64,000 nt of DNA from Numida meleagris. Taxonomy: Eukaryota > Chordata > Aves > Galliformes > Numididae. This document shows positions 39,001 through 48,190 of the stretch, in pieces. The stretch is from assembly GCF_002078875.1 (NCBI RefSeq), contig NC_034411.1, positions 38,232,115 to 38,296,114 of the forward strand, given 5' to 3'. A model generated the notes under the pieces. It made no database searches and was not told the origin of the DNA. It saw only the letters and a list, made by a program, of their open reading frames with translations. Each line of letters opens with the position of its first letter. The first letter of the stretch is position 1. Position numbers and translations under genes: made by a program.

Positions 39001-41134
39001 CAGTGAGCTGAGAACTGGCAGAAGAAGCAAGAGAATACTGCCAGAAGAAAGATGGAACAAAACTGCCTCTTTCAGCAAAAGCTTGTTAGATTAGCTCAGG
39101 CATCTCATGTGGGCTCCGCCCCAATTATGAACTGCTAGCATATGCCTCATTTTCCCTTCACCAAGCCTTGATGCTCATACTGATGCCAAGGCTCACACAA
39201 GTAGCTGACTGCTACTGACCTGTGCTTGGCATAGCTGATGTGGGGCAAAGCCGGTGTTTCAAAACACAGTAAACATCCAGCTGTATGATTAAGTACAAGC
39301 TTTCCACAGGCACACAACTTTTACCTCCCTAGATTAAGAGAATTCTTCTGTTCTGAATCATGCCAACATTTCTGCATGGAGAAGAGTGTATCTTATCTCT
39401 CACCTTCTCAAAGCATAAATTAAATTAACAAGAGATCAACATGCTTCAGTGGACAAGCAGATTTATGATACTTGAGCAGAATAGCATACGAGGTGCTTAC
39501 ACTGATGGTCCGTATAAGATAAGCCATCAGGACACAGTGATTAAGGCTGAACACACAATGAAGTACAGGAATTTAGCCAGAGGAGTCAAGATGGGAAGGT
39601 TAAACAAGATGCATAATTTAAAGTGAAAGCTAATTGAAGAGCTATTAGTCAAAGCACTTACACCTACAGAATTTTTTTTTTGGGGGGGGGGGGGGGGGGA
39701 GGGGGCATGCTTTTTTTGTCTATTCTGTATTTGCTTCATTGCTAGTAGCTACAATTTATCTATTTATTTTTTAAAAAGCAGCTGAAGACACAGAGGTGCT
39801 ATGATACATCTTTGCTTGTATTAGATAATCTAACCAAACAAATAATACCCTTAAAGATGGTGTTGGAGAAAAGTAAGATCAGATTTCTAAGACCAGATCT
39901 TAGAAAGCCCCTTGGAATATCACAGATTCGTTCTCAAAGAAATTTTCAAGAAAAAGCCACCATCCAGTTTAAATGCTGTCAGGAAATGGCAAACAAACTT
40001 CCTGGCATTAAAAAATGAGTGCTACTGCCAAATTCTCTACTCCTCTAGGTTTTCAACAACAGCGCTTGGCAGCACAAAGTGCCAAGTCCATTGCAATCTC
40101 TAATGTAGAGAGAATGCAACTGGTATTTGTAGAGATGAATAATGAACTTCACTACACACAGATTAAAGACCCACCATGCCAACACACAGGTCTTGCTGCA
40201 GATGTACAAAGTCTTCTATCCCCAGTCACATATAATTTTGGTCAGTTATTTTCCTTAATATCTACCTAATTTTATATACCCATTAACTCCACCAGTATCC
40301 AATACAAGCTGGACAGAAGTAAATGATACAACAGTACCCACGACAAAGTTATTTCTATAAAGTTAGTCACTGATAGCCTACATGATCTTCCTTACACTTC
40401 AGGTGTACAAATGAAATCACAGCAAATGATGTGACTATTTGTTCAGTAAAGAGGCTTCTGAGTGGCACACACATACAGAAGTTTTCTATCAAACTGCCTC
40501 CTGCATTCTGCTGAAATAGCTACTATTCAAGAGGGAAAGCTTCATCTCATTGTGTTTCTAATGACCTCGTACCACACAAGGACTGACAAGTCAAGTAATC
40601 CAGGACAGCCAAAATTGACAATACTAAAACCTGGCCCTATACTCATCAGGGAGAAGAAACAACACAAACAGATTAATTAAAATATATACACACAGTCCAT
40701 CAAGTCCAGAAGAGCAAGCGGGTAAGTGTTGGGCTGGTGATGTTTCATCCTTCAAGAATAGCATCAAGTCTTCAGTACTTGCCCATATCAGTTTCAGCAA
40801 GTAGCAAGTCAGCTGAACGGAGGGCAGAGCAACTGAAAGAAAACTATCTGCACTGCAGCAAACAAACACAATTGCTACAGTATGAATCACACCAAAAGGA
40901 TAGTACCTCAAGAGAAGAAAAAAGAACAAATACAGGAAATGTTAGCTTTAATTACTCTAAAACCAAGTATCAAGCATGGACGAACTTCTTGGCTTATATT
41001 TCCTAGGACAAAGATGTTATAAAAGTAACACTGATATTTTGAAGTAACACAGTAAAAATAAACTTGCCTGGTAGTTGAAGTAAATACTGGTATGGCTCTA
41101 GAATTCTTTTAGATGTTTCATCCATCCCATCCAT
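29317..41134 (-). CDS. GGPS1: Geranylgeranyl diphosphate synthase, complete spliced CDS
   Basis: Three coding exons (67, 71 and 762 nt including stop) join to 299 residues, against 300 in human, with very high identity. The enzyme adds isopentenyl diphosphate to farnesyl diphosphate to make geranylgeranyl diphosphate, used in cytosol for prenylation of Rho and Rab proteins. The first Asp-rich motif DDIED is at residues 63-67, inside [20 protein letters not shown]. The second, FQIRDDYAN, is near residues 183-191. Both bind diphosphate-Mg. The start is [10 protein letters not shown]; an in-frame TGA sits at the very beginning of the same exon, so translation cannot begin earlier there. Coding intron 1 uses a GC donor. 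Transcription starts in the CpG island shared with ARID4B. Confidence 0.97.
30079..31606 (-). other. GGPS1 coding intron 2
   Basis: About 1.5 kb, AT-rich, no repeat recognised. Donor GTACTC, acceptor CTTCTTCTAATAG. Confidence 0.85.
31607..31677 (-). CDS. GGPS1: GGPS1 coding exon 2
   Basis: 71 nt. Completes the Gly codon, then [20 protein letters not shown]; residues 24-46. Acceptor AATTGTAG. KQVR is the conserved substrate-binding segment near the N-terminus of this enzyme family. Confidence 0.97.
35600..37935 (-). mobile_element. Old CR1 LINE, 5' half (ORF1 to endonuclease), interrupted
   Basis: Read on the minus strand, about 35.6-36.2 kb gives degraded CR1 endonuclease sequence: [16 protein letters not shown], a GLCYR box, then a decayed VRDF segment at the position of the MGDF motif. 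About 36.2-37.2 kb corresponds to the CR1 ORF1 and 5' region, with many stops. Sequence at 37.59-37.93 kb probably continues the same copy after a younger insertion. It carries the 5' part of CR1, rare because most copies are 5'-truncated. Edges are approximate. Confidence 0.65.
37230..37580 (-). mobile_element. Younger CR1 3' end nested in the older copy
   Basis: Starts at CAGAATCATAGAATTAGC, then GATCATCCAGTCCAACCATC, CCTAACATCCACCCCGAATC and a short part of the Pol end. Much closer to the CR1 consensus than the sequence on either side. Confidence 0.92.
39672..39705. repeat. T10-G18-A-G5 homopolymer tract
   Basis: Ten T, eighteen G, one A and five G. The G strand is antisense to GGPS1. Likely length-variable and error-prone in assembly. 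Confidence 0.95.
41068..41134 (-). CDS. GGPS1: GGPS1 coding exon 1 (start codon)
   Basis: The exon runs 41158-41068: a 24-nt leader, then ATG at 41134-41132. Reads [20 protein letters not shown] and ends LP plus G. Both in-frame ATGs (residues 1 and 4) have G at -3 and +4. The acceptor TTCTTTAACAG at 41159 is clear. The exon ends CCAG before GCAAGT. Confidence 0.95.
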
Positions 41135-41158
41135 GCCTCTTTCATACGAGGTAGTTCA

Positions 41159-44100
41159 CTGTTAAAGAAAGTGTTATTAACACTGTTTAGATTAAAAAAA
41201 AAAATCAGTGAAGTAACAAAGTAGAGCAGCAAAGAATTCAGGAAAAAAAAATAGCTGACCTCCAGGCTAGGAGTAAGTGCTGCAGTTTTAAATACAACAG
41301 TGCCTACAAAATGCATTGTAAAAGAAAAGTTTTCTGGATGGCACCTAGATAAGAAGCAAGCATATGTTTTAAGTACAGGTTTCTTTATTTATTCATGAGT
41401 AGTTTAAATCAACTCCTAGACTTTTATCTGTATTAGAGGGCACAGATGAAAGAGAAACATTTAAAACATTAGCATTGACAACAATAGAGCCACACTGTAG
41501 ATGTGTAGAGAAGACACTCAGCACATACAAACCTTGCATGATTAATCTGATCAGACCTCCCTAAATGCTCTCCCCATACAAAAGTGGGGATACCTAAGAG
41601 CAGAAAATACACCTCACACCAAGGCAGCCTAAGCAAGTTGAAAACAAGCTTGAGCCTTTTGACAGAATTCTTCAGTCCAGTTTTAGAAGACAGCAAGGTA
41701 TCGTTTTCTTACCACTGCTTCATGCACGCAGTCATCTTTACATACTTTCACATACACTACATACATCATATTCTTGCAATTCATTTTTAGGATCCATTCC
41801 CTCTGTAGCTCAACAATTATGTATTGATTATTTTTCAGTTCACATATCCTTTGGTCATCCATATTTGCATTTTTTTCAGACTGTTTTCTATAATGGATTT
41901 TTTCTCCTTTCACCTCTAGTCTTCCTTGCTGCACTGCAGATACAGCAGCTCAAAACAATTCTTCTAATGTCATTTTAAGACAGGAACTGCAGCAGCAGCA
42001 CAGAGGCTCATGCTACTTCAGCAGTGCTTCTCAGCTATTCTGCTCCCTCCTCCCCTGAGCTGTGGAATAGTTTTATGAATTATCAATAAAACTAACTAAT
42101 TTAAAGTGAGTTTGTAAGCATGGACTGATGCATTTTTAATGCAGGAACATTAAGGGGAGTGGCTGACATGAGTGAAATATATTATGCTCCACATTTGCTC
42201 AAAGTAATCCAGCAATAGTTTCCCATCAACGACTCAAAAGATTAGTATTAAGATCATCGCTTCCCCTTAAACTACCTGGACAAATTGGACCTTCCCCTGC
42301 CAGCAGTAGCTCAGTCATTTCCTGCTTACTCCCATTCCCACCTCTTGGAGCCATAAATATTTGTAGCAGTTCAAACGTGGGAACAGATCTTCATCAGTAA
42401 CTATTTTGGAAGCTTAGGGTTGGATAATTTATTAGGTTCACCACATATGCTAATCCAATTCATCAGCACTTTGGGTGCAAGAAAGGGTATTTAAGCAAAC
42501 ATGGCTGCCACTGAAATGCATGCATGACTGCACCTTTCTGGGAAGCCCTGCATGGTTTCTTAGCAGTAATACCACAATAAGCAGTGCAGCCTTTCCATCT
42601 CTTACCCCATGATATCCCAGCACAACTGGCTGTCAGGACCTTAGCTCCCTGTTGTTCTCACTTTATTGGTAGAGCTTCGGAGATAGGAACTGCTTTTAAG
42701 CTAGGACTGCCACTGAGAGCATCAGCTGTGAAACTGCATCCTTATGTACCAATGACAAGTCTCAACAGACTTTAGTGAGGAAGTGAAATAAATATCAGAG
42801 TCCACTGTCTGATTTCTTTTTTTAAGGAGAAAGAGGAACTTGTAGAGATGGATGTACAGAGACGCTATCAAGTTGGCCACTCTCCTGTGACTATTACATG
42901 TCAAAAAGCCACACAGTTCAAAATTGAAAGTGCTTAGCTATCCAACATCACCTGGAAGAGATGGCAGGGTAGAAATTTCTTCTCTGTAACAGTTTCCCAT
43001 TGATACAGTACCTACAGGCATTCAGTGAGCACGCACTGCAGCATCAGAAAACAAGGATGACTAATCTGAAGATTACCCCCCCATCCACTATGAGAAGCTG
43101 CCTAAAAGTAAATCCTAAAATTCTTCCTATCCCCTGCAGGTTATCAGGAGGCTTCTTCCCTGTCTGTAGGTAACTAATGCAGTATTCAAACCCCTCAACT
43201 GGCTGGAAATTGGCTGGTATTGCACCGCATCAAATCACCTCTGTATCTTTTGGTGCCAAACTAATAGGAATCCTCCAAAATGCTGCTTATCTTGAGAAAA
43301 AAATTCACTAGGCACTTTTCCACAAGTGCCAAGGTTTTTTTTTTTTCTTTTTATAAAGCAGAAAAGCAAGATAGGTTACAGCTGAGCTTCATTTTTTCTT
43401 TAAATAACATTAAAAAAACTCTAAAAATCATGGCAGCTTGAATCACTGCAGCTAAGCTCCCCTGGGCTACTGTGCTGCCTCTAAATAAAGTACCTAACCT
43501 CTGCAAAGAAGAGTGCAGTACTTCATAAGGCACTCACATGTCTAATACACCCACCAAAACTGGAACACTGTCCAGAACTGCCCCAAAAATTATAGAAGAA
43601 AGATGCTTAACAAAAGATATCTAAATGAAGGTGCTTATCTAGGGCTATATGCCAGAATACCACAAAGTAGGAGAGTAATATTGTGGTTCTTTGTAAAGTT
43701 ACCACATTTGACACACCTTGGGAAATGTGTGATATGCAAGTTATCCAACCCTTGATATTAAGTGTTTCCTGACGCGGTTACTGAGTGGTTTACTACAGAA
43801 AGTCAGCTGCTGCAGAGAGCCTTCTCACAAAGATTTCAGTTAACACCTTCCAACTTCCCTGTCAGTGGGAAGAAGTCAGGCAATAAGTGAAAGGGAACAT
43901 AAAGCTGTTTGTTAGTGAAAGTGGAAGGAATGATTGTACCTATCAAAAAAAAAAAAAAACAGAACTGAAGCTTCAGGCTATTCTGCTTAGTTCAATTTCC
44001 TTTTAAACTCACACATGCACTTCCTGCGTTTCAGTTCATGCACAGCTGAGCTCTTCTTCAGCAGTTTCTCCCTCTTTCCCTGCACACAGCCGCCCTCACA

Positions 44101-45160
44101 CAGCCCAGCTGCTTCGGGTGTGGGCCCACAGCCGCACCACAGAGCCCATAGCACCGCCCTGAGCTGCAGCAAGCTTTACCTGCAGGGATCCCTTTGCAAA
44201 GGCAAAGGGCACCAAAGGGAAACAGCAGCATGGGCCTGTAGGACATGGAGCTCTTTTCAGACTTGGAACTGTGACCCGTGCACAGCAAAGTAATGCTAAC
44301 TCTAAGCTACGCATCAAGGAACTTCTTCACATCGAACTTCGTAAAACAGCTTTCTCCCTCGCATCCCGTTCCACTGACACTCCAACAAACATCAAGGGGA
44401 GGACGAAGCCCACTGAAGTTCGCCGGGCCAAACACACACCTAACAGAAGGCGGGCTGACGAGCAGCAGCGCTGCAGTACCTCCAAGCACAGCACAACACA
44501 GCCGCAAAGGAACCGAAGCGGCGACGGAGCAGAGCACCACAGCCCGAAGGCGCTCCCGCAGCGCAGGGCCGAGGGCAGCGCGGCACTAACCAGGGCAACG
44601 CGCCGCAGCAGGAGATGCAAAGCGAGGCCTGCGCTCAAGAAGGCAGGCGTACACGTCGCGGTGGATGCGTACTGTCTCCAGGAGGCTGGGAGGGCTCCTA
44701 ACCCGAGCTCGGACAGGACGCCTGCCGTCCCAGCCCACATTCTCATTCTAATTACAGGAGCGCTCCCTATCACCCTCTGGGGCAGGCGAAACGGAGCCCC
44801 ACACAGCTTTAGCGCACCAGCAGGAGGGCGGCAGTTCGCCTCCCGCGGACGCGGCCGAGGAGACAACAACCACCGTTCTGCCACAGGGGACTGCCCCAAG
44901 ACACGCAGCCGAGCCCCGCGAGTGCCGCCACCGCCATGTTACGTACACCAGGCTGCAGCGCACGGGGACGCCGCGCCGCGCCACCCCCCCCTTCCCGGGC
45001 AGCCCGCCAGCCCCTCCCCGCCGCCCGGCTTCCGCCCGCTGGGAAAGACCGGCCCCGCCACCGCCAACCCCCCCTCCACTCCGGCCCGGGCGCCTCCCAC
45101 CCGCCTAACGGCCAGACGACGCAAGATCCCTCCACTCGCCCCGGTGCGACGACCGCTCAC
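41159..45160 (-). other. GGPS1 5'UTR intron
   Basis: About 4 kb between the non-coding first exon and the start-codon exon. The left part is AT-rich; from about 44.4 kb it enters the CpG island. No repeat recognised apart from A/T runs. Confidence 0.7.
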
Positions 45161-45300
45161 CTCGCTTCCAGCGGCGGCCCAAGCCGCGCCCGCTCCGCTC
45201 CGGCAGTAGCAGCAGCGCCGCTCTGCGGGAGGAGCGCCGCCCTCTTCCGCTCCGTCGGGCGCCACCTTCCTCTCTTGGGGGAAAATGCGCCACCGGGGCC
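45161..45300 (-). other. GGPS1: GGPS1 non-coding first exon (left edge defined)
   Basis: A strong minus-strand donor, AAGCGAG before GTGAGC at 45160, in the CpG island upstream of the start-codon exon. The right edge (transcription start) is not visible and is set arbitrarily. Mammalian GGPS1 also has non-coding first exons here. Confidence 0.65.
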
Positions 45301-45304
45301 GCAC

Positions 45305-45315
45305 TGCGCAGGCGC
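45305..45315. promoter_or_regulatory. NRF1-like site
   Basis: TGCGCAGGCGC, one base from the NRF1 palindrome TGCGCATGCGC. Confidence 0.55.
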
Positions 45316-45389
45316 CGGCCGTGCCTCCTCCCTGCATTAGCATTCGGCCGAAGGCCCGTCCCCTCGCGGCGGCAGAGCGCGGTGCGACC

Positions 45390-45402
45390 TGGGATATGTA
45401 GT
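45390..45402 (-). promoter_or_regulatory. ZNF143/THAP11-type SBS core
   Basis: TGGGATATGTAGT; the minus strand reads ACTACATATCCCA, matching ACTACAnnTCCCA. This element is enriched in CpG-island and divergent promoters. Confidence 0.65.
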
Positions 45403-45514
45403 TCGTGATCGGTGCCAGATCGCTTCTCCAGCCGGAGCGCGTGACGGTGAGGAACACCATCACCCGTGAGCCTCCTCGGTACTGAGTCTCAGTTTCCATA
45501 GAAGTGGAGAAAAA

Positions 45515-45522
45515 TGACGTCA
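45515..45522. promoter_or_regulatory. Consensus CRE (CREB/ATF site)
   Basis: Perfect palindrome TGACGTCA, 19 bases before the first CCAAT box. Confidence 0.65.
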
Positions 45523-45540
45523 GTATTTCCGACGCAGCGG

Positions 45541-45586
45541 CCAATGGGGTTAGGGAGGGGGCGGGCTCTGCGGGCGGGAGCCCAAT
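45541..45586 (+). promoter_or_regulatory. Paired CCAAT boxes with GC box between
   Basis: CCAATGG at 45541 and again at 45582, 41 bases apart, with GGGGCGGG at 45557-45564. Typical NF-Y/Sp1 promoter layout on the ARID4B side. Confidence 0.6.
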
Positions 45587-45619
45587 GGAGGAGGCGGGGA
45601 GAGGGGCGTGGCCCGTCCC

Positions 45620-45896
45620 GTCCGTCCGTCAGTCAGCCGTTCGGTGCGGGAGGGGGAGGGGGACCGAGAGGCTCCGAGCCCAGCAGTCACCGCCACCGCT
45701 GCCGCCGGGTCCGGGCGGGACGGATCGGGTCGGCCCCGCCGCGCGCAGCAGCCGCGAGCAGAGCCGTTACGGAGTGCCGAGCGGGGGCCGAGGCCGGTGT
45801 GACGGGGACCCGGAGCCGAGAAGAGGCTTCGCCCCGTTCCCTTCGCTCCCCCCCGCCTGGGGTCGGGGAGCAGCGGGCGGGCGCCGCGGAACAAAG
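45620..45896 (+). other. ARID4B: ARID4B exon 1 (5'UTR); right edge defined
   Basis: GC-rich leader ending ACAAAG before donor GTAACG at 45897. The left edge is a guess, set just past the CCAAT/GC boxes. Assigned by position head-to-head with GGPS1. Confidence 0.6.
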
Positions 45897-46239
45897 GTAA
45901 CGGCGCGGGGCCGCGGGCAGAGCACGGCTCCCCGCCGACAGCGAGCGGGAGGCGTCGGGGGGGCGCGGGGCCGGGCCGCGGCGGGGCGAGCGGGGGGAGG
46001 GGGGCGGTTGTTTTTCTCCTCGCAGCGCGACTGCGGCGGGACGCGGCGGCTCTGGGGCCGGGGGAGAGCGATCGGGGCCGCCTGGGCAGCTCCCCCCGCC
46101 CGCTCCCCTCGCACACACACACGCACGCACCGCCGCTCCGTGTCCCCGCTGGGCAGGTCGGGCCCCTCTCTCCCCGCCCCCTCCCGGCCCCGCTCCCTTC
46201 TTTTCTTCTTCTTCCTTTTCATTCTTTTTAATATACAAC

Positions 46240-46445
46240 NNNNNNNNNNNNNNNNNNNNNNNNNNNNNNNNNNNNNNNNNNNNNNNNNNNNNNNNNNNNN
46301 NNNNNNNNNNNNNNNNNNNNNNNNNNNNNNNNNNNNNNNNNNNNNNNNNNNNNNNNNNNNNNNNNNNNNNNNNNNNNNNNNNNNNNNNNNNNNNNNNNNN
46401 NNNNNNNNNNNNNNNNNNNNNNNNNNNNNNNNNNNNNNNNNNNNN
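46240..46445. other. Assembly gap (206 N)
   Basis: A run of N in ARID4B intron 1, between a T/C-rich stretch (46196-46230) and very GC-rich sequence. The real length is unknown. Confidence 0.99.
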
Positions 46446-46645
46446 CCTCCCCGCGGCCGCAGCCGCCCCTCCCGCACAATGGAGGAAGGGCCTCCCTTCC
46501 CCGCTCCCCCGCTCCGGGCTCCCCGCCGCAGAGTGCGCGTGTGGAGGGGCCGCGGCCCGGGGGGGCCCTTCCCGCCGCTCGGGAGCCGCGGGGGGAGGCC
46601 GGGGGGGGCCGTTGTTGTGGCAAGTTTCTTCTTCTCTGACAGAAA

Positions 46646-46652
46646 TGGCGGC
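46646..46652 (+). promoter_or_regulatory. YY1-like ATGGCGG element
   Basis: AAATGGCGGC context in ARID4B intron 1. A second copy lies on the minus strand near 44929-44940 (ACATGGCGGT). Motif only. Confidence 0.35.
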
Positions 46653-46696
46653 GGCGGGCGCGGGGGGAGCCGCGCCGTGCGGGAGCGGCCGGGGCG

Positions 46697-46740
46697 GAGG
46701 GAGGGAGGGACGGAGGAAGGGAGGGGGGCCGGGGAGCGGG
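46697..46740 (+). other. G-quadruplex-prone G-run cluster
   Basis: Repeated GGGAGGGAGGGA-type runs, at least five G3+ tracts within 40 bases, on the strand that becomes ARID4B pre-mRNA. Confidence 0.7.
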
Positions 46741-46901
46741 GCGGCCCGGGGGGGCAGGGGGAGCCGTTGGGGCAGCCCCGGCCCGGTGGCGTCCCCCCGG
46801 TGCGAGCAGCTGGAGGGGCCCTCAGCGCTTTGTTTTAAATTCCAGGTCCGGCCTCGGCCGCTCAGCCCCCGCCGAGGGTTTTACCGCAGCCTGAGCTCAT
46901 C

Positions 46902-46907
46902 ATGAAG
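46902..46907 (+). CDS. ARID4B: ARID4B coding exon, first two codons (M-K)
   Basis: The exon is 46846-46907: acceptor AAATTCCAG, a 56-nt leader, ATG AAG, then donor GTAACG at 46908. A nearer acceptor (TTTTACCGCAG, exon from 46891) is an alternative. ARID4B proteins begin with M-K, encoded at the end of this exon. The next coding exon was searched for by translation and not found in the window. Confidence 0.75.
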
Positions 46908-46983
46908 GTAACGCGGCCGCTCGTGTTGTGCCGGGAGCTGGAGGGGGTGGGGGGGGAAGCTGCGCGGAGAGGGGCCCTCCCGC

Positions 46984-47014
46984 CTGTCTGCGTCTGTCTG
47001 TCTGTATGTCTGTC
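46984..47014 (+). repeat. (TCTG)n microsatellite
   Basis: Imperfect TCTG/TCTA tetranucleotide repeat just after the ARID4B exon 2 donor. Confidence 0.85.
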
Positions 47015-48169
47015 CGGACCCCGGCGCGGGGGGGGCCGCGGCACGGAGGGGCCGCTCTCCCTCGGTAGCAGTGCTCGGAGGAGAGCGAGGACATGGCTGC
47101 CGGGCCGCGTTGCGGGCGGAGCGGGGACGGTCACCCGCCTGAGAGAGAGCGGCGAGGCTGGGGAGCGCCGGGCACGGGGGCTGCACGGGGGCCGCCTCAC
47201 TTTCTGCTCCTTAATCGGAGTTCTGCTGAATGAACGATCTCGGTGTCAGCAGGGATGGTGCCTGTGGGAGGTTCCCTGCAGTGAAATGATCGCTGTAAGG
47301 TGCAGGCAGATTTCAAACAGGTTCCAGTCTTCTTCTCTGTGCTGCGTGCTATTCACGTGCATCACTGCTGCTCGTTCTGGGCTGTTTCTTTCTGATGCAT
47401 CCGGCAAGTTCTATAGGAAACAAACCATATTGGTGAGGTAGCGTGATTTACTCTGCACGGAAAAGATCGGTGTACCCCAAAGCAGTGCGTAACAGCTGCG
47501 GTTGTTGGGTTTCTGGCATTTTGCTGATGGTGTCTCACTGTGACTGCTGTTGGTAGTACTGTCACACCAGGATCTGTAATCCAGCTCCCGGTCCTGCTGG
47601 GCTGTGGTAAATCTTGCTTCAAAATATCAGAAATCTTATAGTTGTTACAGACCTGTGATACATCGTCTTGTTGGTATTTATTAAAAAAAGGCAGTCTGTG
47701 TATAGGATCTTGTGCTATCGGAGTTGTGCTGCTGTCTGTGAACGAATGTTATGTAAAATATGTGACTAGAACTCTATTTGCTGCTGGAAATGGTAAGCGG
47801 TGCGGATCGTTTTAATTTCTAGATTGATCTGAGCTCTGAGCAGCAAACTGAGTCTTACTATAGAGCTGTTAAAGGTCCAGCATGCGGGTTTCCTCCTTTT
47901 TTTATTTTTTCCACTTTGATGACTCAACGTCAGTATATTAAAAAAAATAAATAAATAAAAAAAAAAATCATGTTTTAGCTGCGCTCCCTATGCTTTTTCT
48001 TTAGCAAGCACGCAGGTCTGAAATCCTGCATGCATCCTCCTCGTTAAAGTAAACTGTTGATGAATGTACACCACCAGGCTGTCGATGGAGTATGATATGG
48101 AGCTTTCCAAATGTGGCTCGCTGCCTGCTGGGGTTGTAGGAGATGGAAGCAGGAGGCAGCATAGCGAGC

Positions 48170-48190
48170 TTTTTTTTTTTTTTTTTTTTT
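48170..48190 (+). repeat. T21 run
   Basis: Twenty-one consecutive T, preceded by an inverted repeat (GCTCGCT / AGCGAGC). Confidence 0.95.

Larger units (their letters stand above)
31678..41067 (-). other. GGPS1 coding intron 1 (GC-AG)
   Basis: About 9.4 kb. It begins GCAAGT on the minus strand at 41067 and ends TTGTAG. Contains the nested CR1 block (35.6-37.9 kb) and the T10-G18 tract near 39.68 kb. No other exon recognised. Confidence 0.85.
45162..45620. promoter_or_regulatory. Shared divergent promoter region of GGPS1 and ARID4B
   Basis: Lies between the GGPS1 first-exon donor (45160, minus) and the ARID4B exon 1 donor (45897, plus). Motifs in order: NRF1-like TGCGCAGGCGC (45305), ZNF143-type TGGGATATGTAGT (45390), perfect CRE TGACGTCA (45515), CCAAT (45541 and 45582) and GC boxes. 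No TATA box is seen. Head-to-head GGPS1/ARID4B is known in mammals. Confidence 0.85.
44430..47190. promoter_or_regulatory. Large CpG island spanning the GGPS1/ARID4B promoter
   Basis: About 2.7 kb of very GC-rich, CpG-dense sequence including the N gap. Open frames of 100-440 codons on both strands are compositional and lack family signatures. Confidence 0.92.

Noticed and set aside
44271..45340. Long open frames (up to 312 codons) on both strands of the CpG island
   Set aside because: Low-complexity Ala/Pro/Arg/Gly composition, overlap in several frames and no domain signature. They result from GC content and overlie the GGPS1 first exon.
45504..46838. 444-codon open frame across the N gap
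   Set aside because: It runs through 206 unknown bases, ignores the donor at 45897 and the acceptor at 46846, and is compositional.
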